Assembly: GCF_031348265.1 (NCBI RefSeq)
Contig: NZ_CP133771.1
Span: forward strand, 4,030,001-4,094,000
DNA length: 64,000 bases
Source: Streptomyces collinus
GTDB lineage: Bacteria; Actinomycetota; Actinomycetes; Streptomycetales; Streptomycetaceae
Direction: 5' to 3'
Each line of letters opens with the position of its first letter. Within the stretch, counting starts at the first letter, position 1. This document shows, one piece after another, positions 1-8,294 of the stretch. The notes beneath the pieces were generated by a model. It worked only from the letters and a program-made list of their open reading frames with translations. It had not been told where the DNA came from and did no database searches. A program made the translations under genes and the position numbers.

Positions 1-1
1 G

Positions 2-337
2 CGCTGGACCGTGGAGCCCGTCGCCGGGCCCGTCCTCAACGGCTACGCGGGCCGTCTCGTGTGGTGGGCGCTGTGGTGGCCCCTGGGGCTGCCCGTCCGT
101 CTGCTGTTCCTGCTGTGGGTCCTGATGGCGGAGGCCGACGACGGTTTCCGCCCGCCCCGGCGCATCATCTGGCGGGACTCCTCCCGCAGCGCCCACCTGG
201 TCTTCCGCGCGGTGGCCGAGGACTACCGGATGCTGCGGCACGATCTGGACCCGCGCCTGGTCAACGCCCTCATAGCGCTGCACCAGTCCTACGACCCTGC
301 GGAGGGGGCCGGCTCACTGGGCTGGTACGAAACCTGA
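2..337 (+). CDS. Hypothetical membrane-associated protein (5' end outside window)
   Basis: The reading frame is open from the first bases of the window to a TGA at 335-337, so the visible part is probably the C-terminal portion of a longer protein; a GTG at 11 is the first possible internal start. A hydrophobic Trp/Leu-rich segment (about residues 17-40 from that GTG) looks like one transmembrane helix. It is followed by a soluble tail rich in Arg and Asp that ends in GWYET. I do not recognise the family. The next gene is convergent, only 26 bp away. Confidence 0.55.
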   Translation, partial: RWTVEPVAGPVLNGYAGRLVWWALWWPLGLPVRLLFLLWVLMAEADDGFRPPRRIIWRDSSRSAHLVFRAVAEDYRMLRHDLDPRLVNALIALHQSYDPAEGAGSLGWYET

Positions 338-363
338 GCCCCTCCGCGGTGTCCGGCGGCGCG

Positions 364-1041
364 TCAGCCCTCCACGCGGATCCCCCACTGCGCGGCCAGC
401 ACGGGCGCCAGGTCCAGCAGCTGCGCCGTGCTGATCACCGCTCCCGACAGGCGGTCCAGCCCGCCGCTGATCTCCAGGGAAGCGGCGCCGCGCAGGTCCA
501 CGTCCGTGAGGGTCGCCGCGTGGAAGTCGGCGCCCTTCAGCGCGCAGTCCACGAACTCCACGCGCTCCAGGCGGGCGCCGCCGAAGTCCGGCTCGACCAG
601 GACGCAGCCCTCGAAGACGACGTCTCTGAGCCGGGCCGTGCGCAGGTTCAGATAGTCGATCTTGCCGCCGCGGATCAGCACCCGCTCCAGCACCGCCCCG
701 TGCAGCTGCGGTCCGCCGAGCCGGGCATCGGTCAGCTCCACGTCGCGCAGGGTCGCCTCGGCGAGGTCGGTGCCGACGCCGCGGACGCCGGTGAAGACGG
801 AGTCCAGGACGCGGGCGTGCCGCAGCCGGGTCTCGTCCAGCGCGCAGCCCGTCAGCGCGCAGTCCATGAAGCGGGCGCCCGATCCGTCCTGCCCGGTGAA
901 GTCGGCCTCCCTCAAGTCCAGCCCGTCGTAGTCCCCGTCCGGCTCCAGCTCACCGCCCCCGTACGGCTCCAGCACGGGCAGCCGCACCTCCGGTCGCCGC
1001 GCGCCCTTCACACCCGTACCGCCCACCGCTCTCCTCGCCAT
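364..1041 (-). CDS. Pentapeptide repeat-containing protein
   Basis: A protein of 225 residues. The middle (about residues 35-180) reads as tandem A(D/N)LXX-type pentapeptides, for example DLREADF, GARFMDC and ARLRDVVF, the pattern that folds into a right-handed quadrilateral beta-helix. There is no signal peptide and no membrane segment, so it is probably cytosolic. Members of the wider family include DNA-mimic gyrase-protection proteins, but most have no known role and nothing here assigns one. The ATG at 1041 is chosen because GGAG lies about 9 nt upstream; the frame stays open further upstream, but that part has no repeat character. Confidence 0.75.
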   Translation of the reverse strand: MARRAVGGTGVKGARRPEVRLPVLEPYGGGELEPDGDYDGLDLREADFTGQDGSGARFMDCALTGCALDETRLRHARVLDSVFTGVRGVGTDLAEATLRDVELTDARLGGPQLHGAVLERVLIRGGKIDYLNLRTARLRDVVFEGCVLVEPDFGGARLERVEFVDCALKGADFHAATLTDVDLRGAASLEISGGLDRLSGAVISTAQLLDLAPVLAAQWGIRVEG

Positions 1042-1192
1042 GCGCCCATGCTCCACCCGACCACTGACAACCGCCCCTGACCTGCTCGTGGCCTGCCCCT
1101 GACCTGCACGGACACCGGTGATGTCACATTCCGGCGCCCTCGATCGGTCGTACGTGCAGAAAGCGGCCCCGACCCGAGGGAGATCCACAGTC

Positions 1193-2353
1193 ATGCACCG
1201 CATCACCGTCATCGGCGGCGGCTTCGCCGGACTGACCGCGGCCATCACCGCTGCCGAGGCGGGCGCCAGGGTCACCATCCACGAGGCCCACCACACGCTC
1301 GGCGGCCGGGCCCGCACCGCCGAGGGCCCCTACCGCACCAACGAGGGCCCGCACGCCCTCTACAACGGCGGCCCGCACTGGGCCTGGCTCAGGCAGCGCG
1401 ACCTCATCGGGCCGCTCGCCCCGCTGCCGCCCCTGGAAGCGGCCCGGCTCCGGCTGCGGCACCAGGGCGTGCTGCGCCGCACCCCGCCCTTCGCGATGCT
1501 GAAGCTGCTGCGCCGGACGGGGCGGCAGGCACCCGTCGACGCCGACTTCCTGACCTGGGCGACGGGCATCGCGGGCGAGGAGGGGGCCCGGGCCGCCGCC
1601 CACTACTCGGCGGTCGCCCTGTTCCACCACGATCCCGGGTCGCTGTCGGCCGCGTTCGTGCAGGAGCGGCTGCGCCGCGCCACCAAGCTGCCGCCCGAGG
1701 CGCACTACCCGCGGGGCGGCTGGGCCAGCCTCATCGACCGGATGGCCGCCCGCGCCTGGAACCTGGGCGTCCGGATGGAGACGCTGTCCCGCGTCGACAC
1801 GCTCCCCACCGACACTCCGGTCATCGTCGCCACCTCCCTCCCCGCCGCCCGCCGCCTGCTCGGCGACGACTCCCTGACCTGGCCGAGCGGCCGTACCGCC
1901 CTCGTCGACCTGGCCGTACGCACCCGGCGCGGCGACGCCTTCGCGGTCTCCGACCTGGACGCACCCGGCTGGCTCGAACGGTTCACCGCCCAGGACCGCA
2001 GTCTCGCCCCGGCCGGCGAGCAGTTGATCCAGGGTCAGATCCCCATCGCCCCGCACGAGTCGAAGGCCGACGGCACAGCCCGCGCCGAGCAGCTGCTCGA
2101 CCTGGGCTTCCCGGGCTGGCGCGAACGGCTCACCTGGCGGCGCGACTCGGTGGCGAACGGCCGTACGGGCGCGGTCGATCCGCCCGGCACCAGCTGGCGC
2201 GACCGGCCGGCCGTGGACCGGGGCGACGGGATCTACCTCGCCGGTGACCAGGTCGCGGCCCCCGGTGTGCTGTCGGAGGTGTCCTTCAACAGCGCCCTGA
2301 CGGCGGTCTCCCTGGCCCTCGGCCGGCACGAGCTTGACCTCAAGCAAGCTTGA
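1193..2353 (+). CDS. FAD-dependent NAD(P)-binding oxidoreductase, phytoene desaturase/amine oxidase-like
   Basis: A 386-residue flavoprotein. It opens with a beta-alpha-beta dinucleotide-binding motif (VIGGGFAGL, residues 5-13), followed by an acidic residue at the end of strand 2 (HEAHHTLGGRAR), which is the FAD/ADP-ribose signature of the amine oxidase/phytoene desaturase superfamily. A C-terminal GIYLAGDQV segment is the usual second FAD contact. The substrate cannot be predicted. The ATG at 1193 has GAGGGAG just upstream; an in-frame ATG at 1118 would add 25 residues with no Rossmann character. The last codons and the TGA lie inside the SoxR-type operator of the next gene. Confidence 0.8.
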   Translation: MHRITVIGGGFAGLTAAITAAEAGARVTIHEAHHTLGGRARTAEGPYRTNEGPHALYNGGPHWAWLRQRDLIGPLAPLPPLEAARLRLRHQGVLRRTPPFAMLKLLRRTGRQAPVDADFLTWATGIAGEEGARAAAHYSAVALFHHDPGSLSAAFVQERLRRATKLPPEAHYPRGGWASLIDRMAARAWNLGVRMETLSRVDTLPTDTPVIVATSLPAARRLLGDDSLTWPSGRTALVDLAVRTRRGDAFAVSDLDAPGWLERFTAQDRSLAPAGEQLIQGQIPIAPHESKADGTARAEQLLDLGFPGWRERLTWRRDSVANGRTGAVDPPGTSWRDRPAVDRGDGIYLAGDQVAAPGVLSEVSFNSALTAVSLALGRHELDLKQA

Positions 2354-2364
2354 GGTTGAAGACT
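2334..2364 (+). promoter_or_regulatory. SoxR box within a 19-bp-spacer promoter
   Basis: An 18-bp dyad at 2338-2355 has arms CCTCAAG and CTTGAGG separated by CAAG. Arms and spacing match the known SoxR site (CCTCAAG-N4-CTTGAGG). The dyad sits between a -35 TTGACC (2334-2339) and a poor -10 AAGACT (2359-2364) separated by 19 bp, the over-long spacer typical of MerR-family activated promoters. The site overlaps the 3' end and stop codon of the upstream oxidoreductase gene and would drive the gene starting at 2398. Confidence 0.8.
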
Positions 2365-2397
2365 GGTCGCACCGAACGCCCCTTCAGAGGAGTCGCC

Positions 2398-3381
2398 ATG
2401 CACGCCATCCGCCTGCACGCCTTCGGCCCGGCCGAGAACCTCAGCTACGAGCGGGTCGAGGACCCCCTGCCGGGCCCGGGGCAGGTCCGTATCGCCGTAC
2501 GCGCGGCGGGCGTCCATCTCCTGGACGCCGCTCTGCGCGAGGGCATGCGGGGCGGCCCGGCGGCCGAGCCGACGCCGCTGCCGACCATCCCCGGCCGCGA
2601 GGTCGCCGGTGTCGTCGAGTCCCTGGGCGAGGGCGTGGCCGAGGTGTGGCGCGGCAAGCGGGTCGTCGCCCACCTCGGTTTCGTCCCGGGCGGCTACGCC
2701 GAACTGGCCGTCACCGAGGCCGGGCGTCTGCACGAGATCCCCGGGGACCTGGACTTCGCCGAGGCCGTCGCCATGATCGGCACGGGCCGTACGGCGATGG
2801 GGATCCTCCAGTTCGCGGACCTCGGCCCCGACTCCGTGGTCGTCGTCCCGGCCGCCGCCGGAGGCCTCGGCACCCTCCTCGTGCAGTACGCCAAGAACGC
2901 CGGGGCGACCGTCGTGGGCCTCGCGGGCGGGCCGGAGAAGACCGCCAGGGTGCAGGCGGGCGGCGCCGACCTCGCCGTCGACTACAAGGACCCCGCCTGG
3001 CCCGCGAAGGTCCGCGCCCACCTCGGCGGCCGGACCGCGACCGTCGTCTTCGACGGCGTCGGCGGCGACATCGCCCGCGAGGCCGTCGCCCTCCTCGGCC
3101 CGGGCGGCAGGCACATCGTCTTCGGCTGGTCCGGCGAGGGCATCCGGGACGGCGGTCCCTACCTCGTCGACGGCGTCTCCGAGGAGGTCCTCGGCCCGGT
3201 GATGCTGGGGAAGGCCGGCGGCCCCGACCCCGTCCGCACCCTGGAACTGCGCGCCCTCGCCGAGGCCGCATCCGGCCGGCTCACCCCGGCCGTACAGCGC
3301 TTCCCGCTGAGCGAGGCAGCGGCGGCGCACCGGGCGCTGGAGACCCGGGGCACGACCGGAAAGGTGGTCCTGGAGCCATGA
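2398..3381 (+). CDS. MDR-family zinc-binding dehydrogenase / quinone oxidoreductase, predicted SoxR target
   Basis: 327 residues with the medium-chain dehydrogenase/reductase layout: an N-terminal GroES-like domain (about 1-120) and a Rossmann cofactor domain (about 130-270) with AAAGGLGTLLVQYAK as the glycine-rich loop. The catalytic-zinc cysteine/histidine set of alcohol dehydrogenases is absent, as in zeta-crystallin-type NADPH:quinone oxidoreductases. AGAGGAG precedes the ATG. Its promoter carries a SoxR box. In S. coelicolor the SoxR regulon responds to redox-active metabolites such as actinorhodin and includes, as I recall, SCO4266, an oxidoreductase of this kind; position in the gene order fits. 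Likely role is reduction of quinone-like compounds. Confidence 0.85.
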   Translation: MHAIRLHAFGPAENLSYERVEDPLPGPGQVRIAVRAAGVHLLDAALREGMRGGPAAEPTPLPTIPGREVAGVVESLGEGVAEVWRGKRVVAHLGFVPGGYAELAVTEAGRLHEIPGDLDFAEAVAMIGTGRTAMGILQFADLGPDSVVVVPAAAGGLGTLLVQYAKNAGATVVGLAGGPEKTARVQAGGADLAVDYKDPAWPAKVRAHLGGRTATVVFDGVGGDIAREAVALLGPGGRHIVFGWSGEGIRDGGPYLVDGVSEEVLGPVMLGKAGGPDPVRTLELRALAEAASGRLTPAVQRFPLSEAAAAHRALETRGTTGKVVLEP

Positions 3382-3427
3382 CCGGCCCCGGCGAAATCGC
3401 CTGCCCCGCCCGGCGCGCCCGGCTACC

Positions 3428-4324
3428 GTGCCGAGGGTGATCGACATTCCCCGGGAACTGGCGGCATCACAGGTGAAGTTCAACAAAGAGGCGGGCCGCG
3501 CCTTCATCGCCGGACTACCGGAGCAGTCGGCCCGCTTCCTCGACCACTGGGACCTCAGACCCGACGGACCACCCATGCACGGCGTCTCCGCCCTGGTCCT
3601 CCCCGTGGCCCGCGCCGACGGCACCCCGGCGGTCCTCAAACTCCAGATCCTCGACGAGGAGAGCGAGGGCGAACCGGTCGCACTGCGCGCCTGGAACGGC
3701 GACGGGGCCGTCCGTCTCCTCGACCACGACGAGCCGACCGGCACGATGCTGCTGGAACGCCTCGACGAGACCCGCATGCTGTCCCACGTGCCGGACGCCC
3801 ACGAGGCCGTGGTCACCATCGCCGGGCTCCTGGCCCACCTCACGTCCTTCCCGGCCCCGCCCGGCATGCGCCGCCTCGGCGACATAGCCGGCGGCATGCT
3901 CGACCGGACCCCCTGGGCCCTGGCCCGCATCCCCGACCCGGAATCCCGCCGCCTGGTCGCCGACTGCGCGGCCGCGCTGCGCGAGGTCGTCGACGAGCCG
4001 GGCGACCGCCTCCTCCACTGGGACCTGCACGACGAGAACGTCCTCGCCTCCGACCGCGCCCCCTGGCTCGCGATCGACCCCAAGCCCCTCGCCGGCGACC
4101 CCGGCTTCGAACTGTGGCCGGCCCTCGACAACCGCTACGACCCCGACGACATCCTCTGGCGCTTCGACGCCATGACCGACATCCTCACCCTGGACCGCCC
4201 CCGAGCCCACGCCTGGACCCTCGCCCGCCTCCTCCAGAACACCCTGTGGGACATCGAGGACGGCCGCCCCGTCGACGACGCCCAGCTGGAGATCGCCCGG
4301 CGGCTGCGGGGTCGCGGCCTGTGA
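3428..4324 (+). CDS. Aminoglycoside phosphotransferase (APH)-like kinase
   Basis: 298 residues with the eukaryote-like kinase fold of the APH family, closest in layout to streptomycin/hydroxyurea 6-phosphotransferases. The catalytic loop is HWDLHDENVL (about residues 197-206: catalytic Asp and Asn present), and the metal-binding Asp follows in AIDPKPLAGDP. AVLKLQ (about residues 68-73) supplies the ATP-binding lysine. Substrate is unknown; chromosomal copies in Streptomyces need not give resistance. The start is uncertain: GTG at 3428 or GTG at 3437, neither with a strong ribosome site. It lies 46 bp after the SoxR-controlled dehydrogenase on the same strand and might be co-transcribed. Confidence 0.75.
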   Translation: MPRVIDIPRELAASQVKFNKEAGRAFIAGLPEQSARFLDHWDLRPDGPPMHGVSALVLPVARADGTPAVLKLQILDEESEGEPVALRAWNGDGAVRLLDHDEPTGTMLLERLDETRMLSHVPDAHEAVVTIAGLLAHLTSFPAPPGMRRLGDIAGGMLDRTPWALARIPDPESRRLVADCAAALREVVDEPGDRLLHWDLHDENVLASDRAPWLAIDPKPLAGDPGFELWPALDNRYDPDDILWRFDAMTDILTLDRPRAHAWTLARLLQNTLWDIEDGRPVDDAQLEIARRLRGRGL

Positions 4325-4339
4325 CGCGGGAGCCGGGAT

Positions 4340-4495
4340 GTGCCGCGGTACCCCTCCGCCGTACTGCGGCACGGTGCCGGTCCGCCAGAAACAGGGCCTG
4401 GACACGTTGCCCACCTCGTTGCCCTTGAGCAGGCCGCCCCAGATGTAGTTGCCGTCCGACAGCAGCACCCACTTGACGACCGCGACAGAAACCCC
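4340..4495 (-). pseudogene. Possible 3' gene remnant beside tRNA-Thr
   Basis: On the minus strand this stretch reads VVKWVLLSDGNYIWGG followed by LLKGNEVGN and a short Cys/Trp tail. It resembles the last strand of SH3-like domains in secreted actinobacterial proteins, but there is no start and no upstream partner: it begins right where the tRNA terminator hairpin ends. It may be the leftover of an integration at the tRNA 3' end. The call rests on amino-acid composition only. Confidence 0.25.
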
Positions 4496-4522
4496 AGGTC
4501 AGAACAGATCCGACCTGGGGTT
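4490..4522 (-). terminator. Rho-independent terminator of tRNA-Thr
   Basis: Perfect 11-bp stem AACCCCAGGTC / GACCTGGGGTT with an 11-nt loop, starting 5 nt beyond the encoded CCA of the tRNA and followed on the minus strand by TTTCTGTC. Confidence 0.75.
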
Positions 4523-4526
4523 CCAG

Positions 4527-4603
4527 TGGAGCCCCCTGTCGGATTCGAACCGACGACCTACGCATTACAAGTGCGTTGCTCTGGCCAGCTGAGCTAAGGA
4601 GGC
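4527..4603 (-). tRNA. tRNA-Thr (anticodon TGT)
   Basis: A full cloverleaf can be folded. The acceptor stem is GCCTCCT with AGGGGGC (one G-U pair), the D-arm is GCTC-AGCTGGCCA-GAGC, the anticodon stem ACGCA/TGCGT encloses the loop with TGT, and the T-arm is GTCGG-TTCGAAT-CCGAC. The 3' CCA is encoded (4527-4529). TGT reads ACA and wobble ACG threonine codons. Confidence 0.95.
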
Positions 4604-4693
4604 GGGTGCCGTGCGCCGGGTTGTCGTGCGCGAGGGCGGCACCACTGTACACAGAGCCCGTTACGCCGAGCCACGAAGTTCCGTTCGGGCGGA

Positions 4694-5122
4694 CTACTCC
4701 GTCAGCTCGTAGGCGAAGCGGTACGCCACCGCCGTCTCACCGTGCCGTGCGGTGAAGTCGCCCTTTCCGGTGAGGCCGGTCAGCTCTCCGCTCCCCGACC
4801 CCGGCACCACCTCGAAGGTGCAGTGCACGGTGCCGTCCTCGCCGAAGAACCCCCGCTCCTCCACCGCGAAGCTCCCCTCACGGCCCTCGACGCGGCCGGT
4901 GAGGAGTTCCATGCCGCTGAAGGAGCCGGTCTTCGCGGTGACGTAGACGATCGAGTACTCGCAGCTCGTCCCGGTCGCCTCGATACCGCCCGAGAAGGAG
5001 TTCCGGACGGAGGCGTGGGCGAGGCGGGGGTTCGCGTCCTCGCCGGGGGCGATCACGCGTTCCTGCCAGTCGGCGAAGGTGAAGTGACCGGTGGTGGTGA
5101 CGGTGCGGGTGGTGCCGGGCAT
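4694..5122 (-). CDS. DUF3224 domain protein
   Basis: 142 residues, matching the usual size of single-domain DUF3224 proteins, which form a compact beta-barrel. Typical stretches are FSGGIEATGTSCEYSIVY, FSGMELLTGRVEGREGSF and the closing GKGDF. No enzymatic residues are known for the family. GAGAGGA precedes the ATG at 5122 with 7 nt spacing. The gene is divergent from a WYL-type regulator, with a perfect dyad between them, so it is most simply the regulated target of that neighbour. Confidence 0.85.
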   Translation of the reverse strand: MPGTTRTVTTTGHFTFADWQERVIAPGEDANPRLAHASVRNSFSGGIEATGTSCEYSIVYVTAKTGSFSGMELLTGRVEGREGSFAVEERGFFGEDGTVHCTFEVVPGSGSGELTGLTGKGDFTARHGETAVAYRFAYELTE

Positions 5123-5170
5123 GGAGTGGTCCTCTCGGTCGGGCTGATGTCCGAGACCAGCCTGGACGCC

Positions 5171-5195
5171 GTACCTGACATCTCCTGTCAGGTAC
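5171..5195. promoter_or_regulatory. Perfect 10-bp-arm operator between DUF3224 gene and WYL regulator
   Basis: Arms GTACCTGACA and TGTCAGGTAC flank a 5-nt spacer TCTCC. The dyad lies 18 bp before the regulator start and 48 bp before the divergent DUF3224 start, so one bound dimer could control both. Confidence 0.75.
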
Positions 5196-5213
5196 GGGGG
5201 GTACGCCGCGACA

Positions 5214-6227
5214 ATGGCCCCCATGCGCGCCGACCGGCTCCTCTCCCTGCTCCTGCTGCTCCAGAACCGCGGGCGGATGACCGCACCCGAGCTCGCCGCC
5301 GAGCTGGAGGTGTCGGTGCGGACGGTCTACCGGGACGTCGAGGCGCTGGGGGCGGCCGGTGTGCCGGTGTGCGCCGACCGGGGGCCCGAGGGCGGCTACC
5401 GGCTGGTCGAGGGGTACCGGACGCGGCTGACCGGTCTGACCGACGCCGAGGCCGGTTCGCTGTTCCTCGCCGGGATGCCCGGGCCGGCACGGGACCTGGG
5501 GCTGGGGGCGGTCCTGGCCAGCGCCCAGCTGAAGGTCCAGGCGGCCCTGCCCGCCGAGTTGTCCGCGCAGGCGCGGCGGGTCCAGGAGCGGTTCCATCTG
5601 GACGCGCCCGCCTGGTTCCGGGAGGCCGACCCGGTGCCGTGCCTGGAGGCCGTGGCGTCGGCCGTGTGGGAGCGGCGGACCCTGCGGCTGCACTACCGGC
5701 GCTGGCGCGGCGAGGTGCACCGGGAGGTGCGGCCGCTGGGGCTCGTCCTGAAGGGCGGCATCTGGTACCTGGTCGCCCTCGCGGAGGAGGCCGTACGGAC
5801 CTACCGGGTGTCGCGCGTGCTGGACGTGGAGGAGACGGGGGACGTCTTCGAGCGGCCCGCGGGGTTCGACCTGGCCGCCTACTGGGCCGAGTCCTCGCGG
5901 CGTCTGGAGGCCGCCCTGCGGCAGGACACCGCCCTGCTGCGGATCTCGCCCCGCGCGCGGCAGCTGCTGCCGATGCAGTTCGGCGCGGCGGGCGTACGGG
6001 CCCTGGGCAGCGCGGGGCCGCCCGACGGGGACGGCTGGGTGGAGGTGGAGCTGACCGTGGAGTCGGAGGCGGTCGCCGTGGGAGATCTGCTCCGGCTCGG
6101 CCCGGAGGCGGAGGTGCTCGGCCCTCCCGGGCTCCGGCAGGCCGTGGCCCGGGCGGTGGCGGCGCTGGCGGACCGGTACCTGGCGGACCGGTACCAGGAG
6201 TCGTCGGCCCCTATCGACCGGTTGTGA
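5214..6227 (+). CDS. YafY/PafC-type HTH-WYL transcriptional regulator
   Basis: 337 residues. The N-terminal winged helix-turn-helix of the HTH_11 (DeoR/BirA-like) type spans about residues 5-60, with recognition helix VSVRTVYRDVEAL. The WYL domain (about 145-215) includes GGIWYLVAL, and a C-terminal extension (about 235-325) is of the WCX type. WYL domains sense nucleic-acid or small ligands. The start could equally be ATG 5223 (MRADRL, the common family start); 5214 adds three residues. Divergent from the DUF3224 gene with a strong dyad between them, implying autoregulation. Confidence 0.85.
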   Translation: MAPMRADRLLSLLLLLQNRGRMTAPELAAELEVSVRTVYRDVEALGAAGVPVCADRGPEGGYRLVEGYRTRLTGLTDAEAGSLFLAGMPGPARDLGLGAVLASAQLKVQAALPAELSAQARRVQERFHLDAPAWFREADPVPCLEAVASAVWERRTLRLHYRRWRGEVHREVRPLGLVLKGGIWYLVALAEEAVRTYRVSRVLDVEETGDVFERPAGFDLAAYWAESSRRLEAALRQDTALLRISPRARQLLPMQFGAAGVRALGSAGPPDGDGWVEVELTVESEAVAVGDLLRLGPEAEVLGPPGLRQAVARAVAALADRYLADRYQESSAPIDRL

Positions 6228-6262
6228 CGTGACTCTTCTCGACCGGTTGTGACGTGCCTCTT
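6214..6262 (+). repeat. Two-copy 25-bp tandem repeat at the end of the WYL gene
   Basis: Copies at 6214-6237 and 6239-6262 share TCGACCGGTTGTGACGTG followed by A/C and CTCTT, so 23 of 24 bases match. The first copy contains the last codons and TGA of the regulator gene; the second is intergenic. Confidence 0.75.
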
Positions 6263-6278
6263 CGAAAATTTCCGCGAA

Positions 6279-6342
6279 GTTCACAGGCCCGGAACTACTG
6301 ACAGACGTGTGAACGCCAGGTACCGTCCTGAGCCAGTTCACA
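6279..6342 (+). promoter_or_regulatory. msiK promoter with three GTTCACA half-sites
   Basis: A good sigma-HrdB-type promoter is visible: -35 CTGACA (6298-6303), 17-bp spacer, -10 TACCGT (6321-6326). Three copies of one 7-mer surround it: GTTCACA at 6279, its complement TGTGAAC at 6308 (inside the spacer) and GTTCACA at 6336 (just downstream of the expected start point). Their starts are 29 and 28 bp apart. This suggests an operator for a dimeric repressor. Confidence 0.6.
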
Positions 6343-6438
6343 CGCGTGGACTACACCACAACGGAACACCCGTCGTGGCACCGCCTTCCTACTCGGATCG
6401 TCCGGCACGTTCCTGCCGGTAGAAGGGGTTCATTCACC

Positions 6439-7527
<1,089 letters not shown>

Positions 7528-7575
7528 TCAACCAGCAGACGCACAACCCCGGGTGAATCACCCGAGTTGACGACG

Positions 7576-7604
7576 AGGGCCCCGCAGCGTGCTGCGGGGC
7601 CCTT
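7576..7604 (+). terminator. Terminator after msiK
   Basis: Perfect 13-bp stem AGGGCCCCGCAGC / GCTGCGGGGCCCT with a GT turn, 48 bp after the msiK stop codon. Confidence 0.9.
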
Positions 7605-7745
7605 GCCGTTGTCGACAAATACCCCGGCAGACCGGACGTTTCGAGCTCTGTGCGTCAACGCCCTACCCAGAAAGTGGCACTCTCTCATCCCCCGAACCGG
7701 TGACTAAATGTCTACAAACCATTACCGGGCGCTACCCTCACACGC

Positions 7746-8195
7746 GTGAAGCACTCCATGAACCAACAGACGCGACGCGGCCAGGGCCCCGCCCGCCGGA
7801 TCGGCCGCACCCTCGCTTTCGTCCTGCCCGTCGTCCTGGTGCTCTCCGGGACCCTCGCGGTCACCCGAGTCAACTGGTCGGGGAACTCCACCGACCCGGT
7901 GCTCACCGCCGCGGACACCGCCGTGGGCAGCCCGCGGGCGGCCAAGCGCGCCCCCCAGGACATCCTGCGCGACAAGCTGCTGACCGAACTGCAGGAGGAG
8001 GACCCGGGCGTCGCCCTCACCCACCTCCAACAGGCCGTCAACGGCCGCCCGTCGCTGGCGAAGCACTGCGCGTCCATCGCCCGCGCCCTCGGCCAGGCCG
8101 CCGTCCGCGTCTACGGCCCGACCCGCGCCCAGTCCTACGCGCGCCCGGTGTGCGACACCGCCTTCGCCACCGGCGTCGCCGCCGCGCACAGCTGA
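7746..8195 (+). CDS. Hypothetical signal-anchored protein
   Basis: 149 residues. A basic N-terminus (RRGQGPARRIGR) leads into one hydrophobic helix (about residues 22-40), so the protein is an N-in membrane anchor or a secreted protein. The exported part has two cysteines (CASIAR and PVCDTAF) that could pair. No named domain is recognised. The start is GTG 7746 with an in-frame ATG at 7758. It lies between msiK and the nucleotidyltransferase gene on the same strand, with about 100 bp to the latter. Confidence 0.7.
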   Translation: MKHSMNQQTRRGQGPARRIGRTLAFVLPVVLVLSGTLAVTRVNWSGNSTDPVLTAADTAVGSPRAAKRAPQDILRDKLLTELQEEDPGVALTHLQQAVNGRPSLAKHCASIARALGQAAVRVYGPTRAQSYARPVCDTAFATGVAAAHS

Positions 8196-8294
8196 GCACA
8201 TCGCCCTGCCGACGGGTGGGAAGTCCACTACGGCTGACGTGAGATCGATCGTCGGCCGCTGTCCCGGGCGGGACGCCACGTACAGTTCGTGTCC

